This document shows, in pieces, positions 1-9,112 of a stretch of 64,000 bases of DNA (the first letter of the stretch is position 1; every line of letters begins with the position of its first letter). The notes beneath the pieces were generated by a model. It was not told where the DNA came from. It ran no database searches and saw nothing but the letters and a program-made list of their open reading frames with translations. Position numbers and translations under genes: made by a program. Source of the stretch: Halorubrum sp. 48-1-W (GTDB taxonomy: Archaea > Halobacteriota > Halobacteria > Halobacteriales > Haloferacaceae). The stretch spans positions 140,460 to 204,459 of the forward strand of contig NZ_QMIM01000003.1 of NCBI RefSeq assembly GCF_003287355.1, given 5' to 3'.

Positions 1-1
1 A

Positions 2-3000
2 TGGGAACCTCGCGAATCAGTTACTGCTGATGCTGAAGGGCCGAATGCGACGCCGCCTGTTCTGCATACCGTTCGCCCGGACGAAGACAATCCACTTGAT
101 GATGGGAATCACCGCGGTGCGGAAGGACGAAAGCAGAGTCCTCATGATGAACTGCAGCGGTATCTCAATTCAAATGACGATATCCAGTGGAGTATTGTCA
201 CCGATGGACTGAAATTGCGACTGGTTCGAGATTATTACCATACGTATACTCGTGGGTATGTTGAATACGACCTCGAGAACATCTTTACTGAACGAAACTA
301 CGACGACTTTCGCGCACTATACCGGCTTTGTCACGCTTCACGATTTACCCCTCCTGAGGACGAAGACGAGGACGACCCACCGATTGAGCAGCTATATCAG
401 GTTGCGCTATCGACGGGTGTAAAAATCGGCCAGGATCTCCAGTCCAATGTTATCAGTGCCATCGAAACGCTCGGCACTGGATTGCTAACTTCTGAGATTC
501 GAGAAGCTCTGAGAGAGGGTGGAGAAGAAGAGGCCAAAGAATACTACCAAGAAGTCCTGCTAATTGTGTACCGCCTCCTGTTCCTCCTCTATGCAGAACA
601 GCGAGGAATGATGGCCTCTCGTGAAAGCATATATACTGAAGAATATGCAGTTACGAATCTGCGTGAGAAGGCCGAAACGCGCCGTAGCACCAAGGACGAC
701 AACACCGACCTTTGGCACGGATTGCAGATCACTTTCCGTCTAGTTGAGGAGGGGAATGACGAGCTTGATGTCCCCTGCTACGATGGGATGCTCTTTGATT
801 CGGAACGGCTCGAATGGATATCAGAAAGCGAGTGTCCAAACGACGCTCTACTAGATGCAATCGAGGATTTAACTCTCATCGAACAAGAGGGAACTCGGCA
901 GCGGATCTCGTACGCTGACCTCGGGGTCGAAGAGATCGGGTCCGTCTATGAGAGTCTTCTCGAATTCACACCGAGGCTTGCGACTGAAATCACCGAACTG
1001 GAAGATCGGACTGTTTCCCGTGGGGAATTCTATCTATACGACCGAGGAACCGAGCGAAGAGAGACTGGGAGCTACTATACCGATCCTGGGCTGGTTCGAG
1101 AACTCGTTCAGAGCTCGCTCAAGCCTGTTGTCGAAGACCGTCTTGAAGACGCTAACACCGCTACCGAACAAGAAAACGCTCTTTTCGATATTACGGTCTG
1201 TGACCCCGCGAGTGGAAGTGGTGCGTTTCTGATCGCTGCAAACAATTTCTTGGCACAGCGACTTGCACGCATTCGATCTGACAGCGAATATCCGCCTGAA
1301 GATGAGGTTCGTGAGGCACGTAGAGATGTCCTTCAGCATTGTATCTATGCGGTCGACCTCAATCCGATGGCTGTTGAACTGGCGAAAGTCAGTCTCTGGA
1401 TTAATTCGGCCGTAGAGGACAAGCCTCTGAATTTTCTTGACCACCACATCAAATGTGGGAACTCTCTGATTGGAACTAATTCCGAGCTCCTCGAAGGCGA
1501 GTTTCCCGTGGATGCATACGAAACATCTGGCGGGCGTGACTGGCACGTTGGTAATGAGATACGGAAACGGGTCCGGAAAGAAAACAAAGAGCGGTCAAAG
1601 GATTCCTCCGAATGCTCGCTTCAGGAGTGGGGTGCGAGTAAGGAACAATACGTAGACTTGGCTGAACGGCTTGATGCGATTGAAGAAGATGACACGACAG
1701 ACGTAGAAAAAAAGAAGCAGTTGTACGATGAACTCCGGCAGTCTGAGGCATTCCAGAAAGAGAAACTAGCGTATGATATCTGGACAGCAGCGTTTTACTG
1801 GCCGATGGATGACTCTGCGAGTGAGTACCCATCTCCTTCAACTATAGAAAAACTACGCAGAAACCCCCATCCGGATAGCGAGACGCTCCAAGATCTCAAA
1901 GAGCGGGCGACTCAAATTGCGGATCAGCAGAAGTTCTTCCATTGGGAACTGGAATTCCCTGAGATATTTCATAACAGCGATGGCGGTTTTGATTGTATCC
2001 TTGGCAATCCGCCATGGGAAAAAATCAAAGCTGAGCAAAAGGAGTGGTTTGCTGGCAAACGTGAGGATATTGCCACATCAACATCAAAGAGTCATCGCAC
2101 GAAATTAATCAATCAACTTCAAGAGGAAGATCCAGATCTCTATCAGGCTTGGAAACAGGAAAAAGAAAATTCAGAGAATGCTTCTAAGTTCATTAGAGAG
2201 TCGGGTCGGTTCCCGCTGTCTGGTACTGGTGATACGAACACATATCCCGTATTTACAGAGCTCTGTGGGATTGAAATATTAGGTGATACAGGACGATCTG
2301 GTATTGTGGTGAAAACAGGCGTTGCTACCGACTATTATACACAGGACCTGTTTTCCAAATTGGTGAACGAGAATAGACTTGTGTCATTATATGACTTTGT
2401 CAATAAGCGGAATTTATTCCCTGATGTAGCCACTCGTGAAAGATTCTGTTTACTTACTATGACTGGAATCGAGAATACGGTTCCTGAGTTCGAATTCTCA
2501 TTCTTCAATTGGACTCTTGATGAATTGCACGAAGAGAAGAGCAAATATCGATTAACTGCCTCAGATATCCGGACAATCAATCCTAATACAAATAACTGTC
2601 CTGTACTCCAAACAAAAAAAGACAGAGATGTTACGGTATCTCTCTATTCTGAACATCCGATATTGGTTAATGATGTTCAGGATGAGAACACGTGGGGAAT
2701 CTCTTATCACCGAATGGTGGATATGACGAACGACTCTAATTTATTCTCTGATAATACTCTAGAAAACCTCAAATCAGAAGGGTTTGAACTTGACAGATTG
2801 AACAGATTTGTGAGCGGTGGCGATCGATATTATCCACTTTTAGAAGCCAAGCTGTTTAATCAATATGACCACAGGTTTTCAACATTTGAGGGGATTCCAG
2901 AAGAAAAGAAATTCGGTAGGAGGGCTGGGACAAACAAGCCTTCAGCTGATCGAAAGTCAGATACTAATTTTGAATCTCTACCCCGTTACTGGATGAGTGA

Positions 3001-3655
3001 TTCTGATTTCCAGAATATACTATCTGAGATTGACTGGAATAAAGATTGGTTATTTGCATTCCGCAATATTGGTGGAGCGGCTAGCAATAGCCGGACAGCA
3101 ATTGGAACTATTCTCCCACGTTATCCTTGTGGTAATAGTGCACCAATATTGACATTTGATGGGGGTGATTTAGCTGAGAAACCTGTCTTGTTCACAACTG
3201 TATTCACCTCATTTGTTTTTGATTTTGCTCTTCAGCAGTCTCTTGGTGGTGCTAACTTCAATTATTACATTCTCAAACAACTCCCGATGCCCACACCAAA
3301 AACTCTAGAACAGACAGATATTGAATTAGAAGGAGAAAAAACATCTCTTCGAGAATTCCTTCTGACACGGGGCGGGGAATTGATCTGGACCTCTCATTCA
3401 CTGGACTCCTTAGGTGAGGAAATTTCATCTACTGTTGGAAACGGGCCGTTCGAATGGAATGAAGAACGTCGGAGTACACTCCGGGCAGAAATCGATGCAG
3501 CTGTTGCTAAAGCCTACGATCTTTCTCGTGAAGAATTCGAATATATCCTTGATTCATTCGAGATTCTGGAGGAGATCGAGCAAGAGGAATATGGAGAATA
3601 CAAGCGAAAAAAGGAGTGTCTCAACGCTTTCGGCAAGTTGGAGATCCAGTTCTGA
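2..3655 (+). CDS. PglX/Eco57I-like N6-adenine DNA methyltransferase, 5' partial
   Basis: Large class I SAM-dependent DNA methyltransferase of the Eco57I/PglX type, expected to methylate adenine in DNA as the modification arm of a defence system. The frame is open from base 2 with no stop, so the true start lies upstream. A TTG at 215 is a poor start because the coding sequence before it already reads like the family (W-S-I-V-T-D-G-L-K-L-R-L). About 1217 residues are visible. The SAM motif DPASGSGAF lies near visible residue 400 and the catalytic NPPW near 669. Bases of about 2100-3350, the presumed target-recognition region, are clearly richer in A+T than the flanks. No nuclease motif is visible, but an N-terminal one could lie outside the window. 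The helicase gene follows after 51 nt, so the two are probably co-transcribed. Confidence 0.87.
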   Translation, partial: WEPRESVTADAEGPNATPPVLHTVRPDEDNPLDDGNHRGAEGRKQSPHDELQRYLNSNDDIQWSIVTDGLKLRLVRDYYHTYTRGYVEYDLENIFTERNYDDFRALYRLCHASRFTPPEDEDEDDPPIEQLYQVALSTGVKIGQDLQSNVISAIETLGTGLLTSEIREALREGGEEEAKEYYQEVLLIVYRLLFLLYAEQRGMMASRESIYTEEYAVTNLREKAETRRSTKDDNTDLWHGLQITFRLVEEGNDELDVPCYDGMLFDSERLEWISESECPNDALLDAIEDLTLIEQEGTRQRISYADLGVEEIGSVYESLLEFTPRLATEITELEDRTVSRGEFYLYDRGTERRETGSYYTDPGLVRELVQSSLKPVVEDRLEDANTATEQENALFDITVCDPASGSGAFLIAANNFLAQRLARIRSDSEYPPEDEVREARRDVLQHCIYAVDLNPMAVELAKVSLWINSAVEDKPLNFLDHHIKCGNSLIGTNSELLEGEFPVDAYETSGGRDWHVGNEIRKRVRKENKERSKDSSECSLQEWGASKEQYVDLAERLDAIEEDDTTDVEKKKQLYDELRQSEAFQKEKLAYDIWTAAFYWPMDDSASEYPSPSTIEKLRRNPHPDSETLQDLKERATQIADQQKFFHWELEFPEIFHNSDGGFDCILGNPPWEKIKAEQKEWFAGKREDIATSTSKSHRTKLINQLQEEDPDLYQAWKQEKENSENASKFIRESGRFPLSGTGDTNTYPVFTELCGIEILGDTGRSGIVVKTGVATDYYTQDLFSKLVNENRLVSLYDFVNKRNLFPDVATRERFCLLTMTGIENTVPEFEFSFFNWTLDELHEEKSKYRLTASDIRTINPNTNNCPVLQTKKDRDVTVSLYSEHPILVNDVQDENTWGISYHRMVDMTNDSNLFSDNTLENLKSEGFELDRLNRFVSGGDRYYPLLEAKLFNQYDHRFSTFEGIPEEKKFGRRAGTNKPSADRKSDTNFESLPRYWMSDSDFQNILSEIDWNKDWLFAFRNIGGAASNSRTAIGTILPRYPCGNSAPILTFDGGDLAEKPVLFTTVFTSFVFDFALQQSLGGANFNYYILKQLPMPTPKTLEQTDIELEGEKTSLREFLLTRGGELIWTSHSLDSLGEEISSTVGNGPFEWNEERRSTLRAEIDAAVAKAYDLSREEFEYILDSFEILEEIEQEEYGEYKRKKECLNAFGKLEIQF

Positions 3656-3706
3656 ACTCATCTTTACTACCATAGAATTTTCCCTTATCGGTTTCATCCT
3701 GAGATA

Positions 3707-6700
3707 ATGGCATCACGTCTCAATCCCTTTGACGCCCTCGACAGCGTTCAATCCTCCTACCGCTCCTACGTCGAGACCTTCCAGAACGTCGACGATGAGA
3801 TCATCAACGCTTGGATCGAGAACCGAATCGAGACGGGTAAGGTACTGTGGAAGGAGCCGTTCGTCCAACTGAATCAGCGGTTCCAGTACGGCGACACCCT
3901 CGAAGAGTTCGTTGTAGACGGCAAACTCCACGAAGGTATTTTGGATGTATTCACCGACGTTGGCGGTGACCCCATCGAGCCATACAAACACCAGACTGAG
4001 GCGATTCAGTCCATCGAAAGTAGGAATAACACGATCGTCTCTACTGGCACGGGGTCGGGGAAGAGCTTCGCTTTCGGGATACCCATCGTCAGCCACTGTC
4101 TAGAAGCCAAAGAGCAGGGTGAGGATGGAATAAAGGCAGTCATCATCTACCCGATGAACGCCCTGGCGAACTCACAGTATGAGGAATTCGCTGAACGCCT
4201 CGACGATTCTGGCCTCCGTCTCGGCCTCTATACTGGCGACACACCCACAAATCCGGATAGTGAAGCCGAGTTCCTTCAGCAGTTTGGTCGGAAAGAGCCC
4301 TACGATTGTGAGGTTGTCTCTCGAGAAGAGCTTCGCGACGATCCGCCGGACATCCTTATGACGAACTACGTTATGCTGGATTACATTCTGACACGGCACC
4401 AGGATAAGGAATTGTTCCCATCGCAGCACGAAGGTGTGTTAGAATATCTGGTTTTAGACGAGATCCATACCTATACTGGCCAACAAGGAGCTGACGTCGC
4501 TGCACTCATCCGGCGCCTTCGTGAGCACACCGACGCGGGGGATGATCTCACCTGTATCGGCACCTCTGCGACGGTCCAGAGTGAGGAAGGGATCGACGCC
4601 GAACAAGAAATTGCAGACTTCTCGGAGCGGATCTTCGGTATGTCTGTCGACGCGGATCACGTCATCGGTGAAACCCACTATGCGTTAGAATTCACCGGTG
4701 GGACACAGTTACCGGATTCAGTCGAAGTTACCGAGGCAGACATCCAACGATTTGACGGTTCGGCAGACGAAGCGACCAAACTCGCGGAAAAACTCACCGA
4801 GCGTTCGCTGAGTAAAGAAGAAACAAAGACAGCTGCGTCGCTGGGTGATGTACTGCTTGCTCATCCAACGGTCGCGTTTCTTGACGAAGAATTGAGTGAG
4901 CAGAGTCAACAGGTCGCGCCTGCTGATTCAACAGAGGATGAAGACGATTCGCTCGTCGCTCAGTATCGTGAGGAATACCGACCGAGTGCAACGCCACAAG
5001 AAGCACGACGAGAACTGGAGGCAGCGCTGCTCGCAGGCACAGTTGGGACGACTGATGTCCAGGGAGAACAACAGCCGATTTTCGTCCCAAAGCTCCACTC
5101 CTTCTTTAGCCAAGGATCGGGATTAGTGGCCTGCCTCACACCGGAAACGCTTGAAGACGACGACCCCCACCTAAGTGACGCCGGCGACATCCAGTGTCGT
5201 CACTGCGCTAATAAGTATGAACGCAATCGGAACGCGTTCCCGCTCTCGTTCTGCCGAGCTTGCGGACAGGATTACTATACGATCGTTCGGACAGATGATG
5301 GGCACCTGGCACCGCGGGAGGTCAGTGATCTCAGTGTTGAGGACAACGAGACGGCTGGATACGTCATGCGTGGAGAGTGGAATCGCGACGAAGTAACACT
5401 CCCTGCTGGTTGGTTCGATGATGATGGCACTCTTCGCGATACTTGGGTTGACGCGGTGCCCGAGCCTGCAACTTACTGTCCCCAACACAACCGTCTAACA
5501 GACGGGCATCAAGATAGCGGTCAACTCCGCTGTGGATGCTTCGCGACTCAAGGGATCAAGATCATGTGGACCGAAGCGGAGTTCCTCTTCTGTGCGAACT
5601 GCGGTGTGAGTCACACACGTATGGGCCGTGCTATGGAGCTATCAAAGATGTTCAAGTTCGGCACTGTCGGTAGATCCACGGCGACGGACGTTCTCATCGG
5701 GTCGACGATGCAGGAACTGCCTGACACCCAGCAGAAAACGATCGCGTTCAGTGACAATCGACAGGATACTGCGCTTCAGGCGGCTCACTTGAATAATCTC
5801 TATCAGCGGGTCAAGTTCCGCCGAGCACTATATGAAGCTCTCAAATCTCATGACCGTGTTAGCCTTGCAGATATTGGAAATCGCACGTTTGATGCGCTGG
5901 AAGAGAATGACGCGCTCCCCAATAAACTCCAGACCACTCGCTTCGGCGTACCTGACGACGAGAAGGCACGATTTAGCGAATATCTACAGTTCCATGTGCT
6001 ACTTGAACTTCGGAAAAGCCAGCAAAGAGGCCAACAGAGTCTTGAGGACGTTGGCCTCCTCGATGTTGAATATGAGCACCTTGACGATCTGGCTGAAATT
6101 GATGAGGTCTGGGAGGGCATCCCCGAATTAGAAACTGCTGATCCTGAAGTTCGACATGAGTACTGCAAAGCATTCCTCGACCTGTTCCGACGAACCGCTG
6201 CAGTCAATCATAGTATCTTCACTAACTTCGGCGACTTCCGACGAAACACAATCAACAATCTCCATGAAGAGACAAAGTTCCACAAACAGCAGTACTTCAG
6301 GTTCCCCGAAGGATTCAGCGATACTGCAGACACGAGCGGGACAGAGCAGATCCATCGGCTAACGGACTGGCGGTCCCGGCACGTAAAGTGGACGACGCGA
6401 GCCTTCGATGTTGACACGGACCGTGCTGCCGAAGTAATTAATGGGGTCGTTGATCTTCTGAGTGATGAAAACGAGTTGCCCCTGCTGGTCGAAGATTCTG
6501 TGTATCGTGGACGGGCAGCCTATATGCTCAACCCGGGCTTCGTCAAGCTCGTTGCCCATGATCCGAGCGATGTCTCTGTCTGTCCGAAATGTAAAACGGT
6601 GGTGACCCGTGACCGACTGCGCCTCTGCCTCAACAGTAGTTGTGGGAACGTCGTTCCCGAACCAACAGATCTCCGGGATTCGTACTTCTATGATCTCTAT

Positions 6701-8998
6701 TCACTTCCTTTCGACAAGGCCGTGGATATCCTTGCTGCCGAACATAGTGGTCAGATCGAAGGCGAACTCCGCAAGGAACTCGAGACGCGTTTCCGCGAAG
6801 ACGACGATCTCAACACCATCGTCTGTACACCGACGATGGAGCTCGGAATCGACATCGGTGACCTGTCGAACGTGTTTATGAGGAACGTCCCACCGAATCC
6901 TAGTAACTACGCTCAGCGATCCGGGCGAGCTGGCCGGCAAAGTCAACCCTCTTTGGTTACCACGTTCTGTGGGAGTGGCTTCGGTCGTGCTTCCCACGAC
7001 CAGTATTTTTACCAGCGACCTGAACGAATTATTGCCGGAGAAATCTCGCCGCCAACGTTCCTGCTGAACAACCAGGAGCTCATCAAGGCTCATATCAACG
7101 CTCTCGTGCTTGAAGTGATTGATTTCAAGCTTCAGGGAGATATTAGTGATATACTTGACATTCAACCCGGGGATGGCTATGAGATCTACGACAGTTATCG
7201 AGATGAACTCGAGACCGCTATCGCTCGCAACAGGACAGCAATCATCGAGGCAGTAAAAAATGCATTCTATAGGGAACGACAGCACACTGAGTTCAGTGAT
7301 TGGTTTTCTGAATCATATATCGAGCAACAGGTCGATGACTTCGTCGAAAACCTTGACGCCGCTTTCGACCCGTGGCGGATCGAATATACGCGATTAACTC
7401 GTGAGCGCCGCCGCCTAAATAAGAAACTGGGCGCTGAACGTGGAGAATATCTCGAACGTCAGGAACGGGATGCGATCGAGCGCCGACTTGAAGATATGCG
7501 AAATGGTGGAAAGCGATTCTACTCGTACCAGTACCTCAGATCTCAGGGCTTCCTGCCTAATTACGGGTTCCCACGCTCGAACTGTACACTTGGATTCACG
7601 ACCAAGGAGGATGACATCCAGCGGGACGAAGCTCAAGCAATCCGTGAGTTTGCACCCGGTAATCACGTCTACTACCGTGGAGAGCGCCACGCAGTTCGGT
7701 ACGCCCGTCCGAAAACCCGCGACGCTGAACCCGTCACCCGACATAAAATCGTGTGCCCAGAGTGTGAGACGATACTGATGGGCGATGATGCTCAAGAGGC
7801 CGCCGGGTGTCCAGCCTGTGGCTACTCATTTGCTGGCGTTCACACGAATCCGAATACGATGGAGCTCCCCGACCAGCGGGCATATCCAGAGGAGAACATT
7901 ACGAGCGACGATGAAGAACGCCAGCGAGAAGGATACGATATCACACAGTACTACGAGCGTCGGGATCCGACGGAGTATGCGCTAAATGGAGATGGCGTCT
8001 CGGCGCATGTCACGTATGAGTCGAACGCCCGCATTGTCACGGTAAACAGCGGCATTCGTGGCCGAGATGATGACGAGCTACAGGGTTTTGCACTTTGTAC
8101 TGAATGTAACCGCTGGCTCACAAGTTATAGCCAGATCGACAGACACGTCGATGATGGCTGTTATGCCAACGCCGATGAGGAAGCGATTCGACAGGAGATC
8201 GAACTTTACACAGAAGGGGGCCATGACACGATTACCGTCACCACGCCGCTCCCCGGCCATGTTGACCCTGATAACGCAGAATCCTTCTATCGCACTCTCA
8301 AGGAGGCTCTCTATCAGGGGGTTCTGGTTGAGTTCGATCTGGATGAGCAGGAGCTTTCAACATTCCTCAAACCCTCACCAGGTGAACACGGTGATCTTAC
8401 CGTCGTAATCCATGAGACAAGTGAGGGCGGTGCTGGTGCGCTTCACGACCTTACGAATCCGGCTAAGCACCGATTTAATCGAGCGATACAGGAAGCGCTT
8501 GATGTGCTCCATGTCAACGACCCAGATGGTTGCGAGCGGGCCTGCTACGATTGCCTCATGTCTTATTACAATCAGCGCGAACATCCTCTGTTCGATCGGA
8601 ATCTCGTCATTCCGTGGCTTCGTGCAGCACAGTCGATGTCATTGGATTCGATAGCAAGTGACTCCGATTCAGATCACTTTGAGGAGCTCCTCGATGCCTG
8701 CGAATCCCAGCTTGAACGCAACGTTTTGGAAACAGTTCAGGATGAAGGTTTCCAGCTCCCTGACGATGCTCAAAAAACGGTCTATGATGGGGATGAACCA
8801 ATCGTCGAAGCGGACTTCTATTTCGAGGCAGATGGTCGGGCACAACCGGTGATCGTGTTCGTTGACGGTCCAGTTCACGAGAAAGAACATGTGCGTCAGG
8901 CTGACGAGGAGAAACGGCAACGGCTTCTCAAAATGAATTATCGTTATCTTAGTATCTCTGACCCTGCTGAGGTTCCTGAAGTCTGGGAAGGAATATAG
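3707..8998 (+). CDS. DEAD/DEAH-type helicase with MZB (DUF1998) and nuclease-like C-terminus
   Basis: Superfamily 2 helicase of 1763 residues. Walker A TGTGSGKS is at about 112-119, a DEIH box at 251-254, and motif VI QRSGRAGR near 1070. Several zinc-knuckle Cys groups follow, such as CRHC/CRAC, CPKC and CPEC/CPAC. The MZB signature CERACYDC is at about 1609-1616, followed by YYNQ. This is the domain set seen in the MrfA/YprA family and, split over two proteins, in DrmA/DrmB of DISARM; here it is one chain. The last 110 residues (ADFYF, then VDGPVH, then a Lys/Arg-rich helix) resemble a PD-(D/E)XK or Vsr-type nuclease fold. That nuclease assignment is inference. It lies between the methylase and the AddB-like gene. 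It probably translocates on DNA to help discriminate or destroy invading DNA. Confidence 0.9.
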   Translation: MASRLNPFDALDSVQSSYRSYVETFQNVDDEIINAWIENRIETGKVLWKEPFVQLNQRFQYGDTLEEFVVDGKLHEGILDVFTDVGGDPIEPYKHQTEAIQSIESRNNTIVSTGTGSGKSFAFGIPIVSHCLEAKEQGEDGIKAVIIYPMNALANSQYEEFAERLDDSGLRLGLYTGDTPTNPDSEAEFLQQFGRKEPYDCEVVSREELRDDPPDILMTNYVMLDYILTRHQDKELFPSQHEGVLEYLVLDEIHTYTGQQGADVAALIRRLREHTDAGDDLTCIGTSATVQSEEGIDAEQEIADFSERIFGMSVDADHVIGETHYALEFTGGTQLPDSVEVTEADIQRFDGSADEATKLAEKLTERSLSKEETKTAASLGDVLLAHPTVAFLDEELSEQSQQVAPADSTEDEDDSLVAQYREEYRPSATPQEARRELEAALLAGTVGTTDVQGEQQPIFVPKLHSFFSQGSGLVACLTPETLEDDDPHLSDAGDIQCRHCANKYERNRNAFPLSFCRACGQDYYTIVRTDDGHLAPREVSDLSVEDNETAGYVMRGEWNRDEVTLPAGWFDDDGTLRDTWVDAVPEPATYCPQHNRLTDGHQDSGQLRCGCFATQGIKIMWTEAEFLFCANCGVSHTRMGRAMELSKMFKFGTVGRSTATDVLIGSTMQELPDTQQKTIAFSDNRQDTALQAAHLNNLYQRVKFRRALYEALKSHDRVSLADIGNRTFDALEENDALPNKLQTTRFGVPDDEKARFSEYLQFHVLLELRKSQQRGQQSLEDVGLLDVEYEHLDDLAEIDEVWEGIPELETADPEVRHEYCKAFLDLFRRTAAVNHSIFTNFGDFRRNTINNLHEETKFHKQQYFRFPEGFSDTADTSGTEQIHRLTDWRSRHVKWTTRAFDVDTDRAAEVINGVVDLLSDENELPLLVEDSVYRGRAAYMLNPGFVKLVAHDPSDVSVCPKCKTVVTRDRLRLCLNSSCGNVVPEPTDLRDSYFYDLYSLPFDKAVDILAAEHSGQIEGELRKELETRFREDDDLNTIVCTPTMELGIDIGDLSNVFMRNVPPNPSNYAQRSGRAGRQSQPSLVTTFCGSGFGRASHDQYFYQRPERIIAGEISPPTFLLNNQELIKAHINALVLEVIDFKLQGDISDILDIQPGDGYEIYDSYRDELETAIARNRTAIIEAVKNAFYRERQHTEFSDWFSESYIEQQVDDFVENLDAAFDPWRIEYTRLTRERRRLNKKLGAERGEYLERQERDAIERRLEDMRNGGKRFYSYQYLRSQGFLPNYGFPRSNCTLGFTTKEDDIQRDEAQAIREFAPGNHVYYRGERHAVRYARPKTRDAEPVTRHKIVCPECETILMGDDAQEAAGCPACGYSFAGVHTNPNTMELPDQRAYPEENITSDDEERQREGYDITQYYERRDPTEYALNGDGVSAHVTYESNARIVTVNSGIRGRDDDELQGFALCTECNRWLTSYSQIDRHVDDGCYANADEEAIRQEIELYTEGGHDTITVTTPLPGHVDPDNAESFYRTLKEALYQGVLVEFDLDEQELSTFLKPSPGEHGDLTVVIHETSEGGAGALHDLTNPAKHRFNRAIQEALDVLHVNDPDGCERACYDCLMSYYNQREHPLFDRNLVIPWLRAAQSMSLDSIASDSDSDHFEELLDACESQLERNVLETVQDEGFQLPDDAQKTVYDGDEPIVEADFYFEADGRAQPVIVFVDGPVHEKEHVRQADEEKRQRLLKMNYRYLSISDPAEVPEVWEGI

Positions 8999-9077
8999 AG
9001 TGATTTGGACATACGATTACTCCTGAAGATGGTATGACTGCCCCTTTCCCCCACCCAAACATCCTCCTGTCCTGGAA

Positions 9078-9088
9078 CAATATTATGT
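9078..9088 (+). promoter_or_regulatory. TATA-like box before the AddB-like gene
   Basis: The A/T-rich stretch CAATATTATG lies 25-35 nt before the ATG at 9113. That spacing fits a leaderless haloarchaeal transcript. It argues that the AddB/AddA pair can be transcribed on its own, although the 114-nt gap to the helicase gene does not exclude read-through. Confidence 0.45.
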
Positions 9089-9112
9089 CACAGGGATTTG
9101 TTTGCCTGTTGT

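Noticed and set aside
2..8998. Assignment of the first two genes to BREX or DISARM
   Set aside because: PglZ, BrxC, BrxB, DrmC and DrmD are not visible in the window; the helicase and MZB are fused rather than split. It cannot be excluded, since the upstream DNA is not shown.
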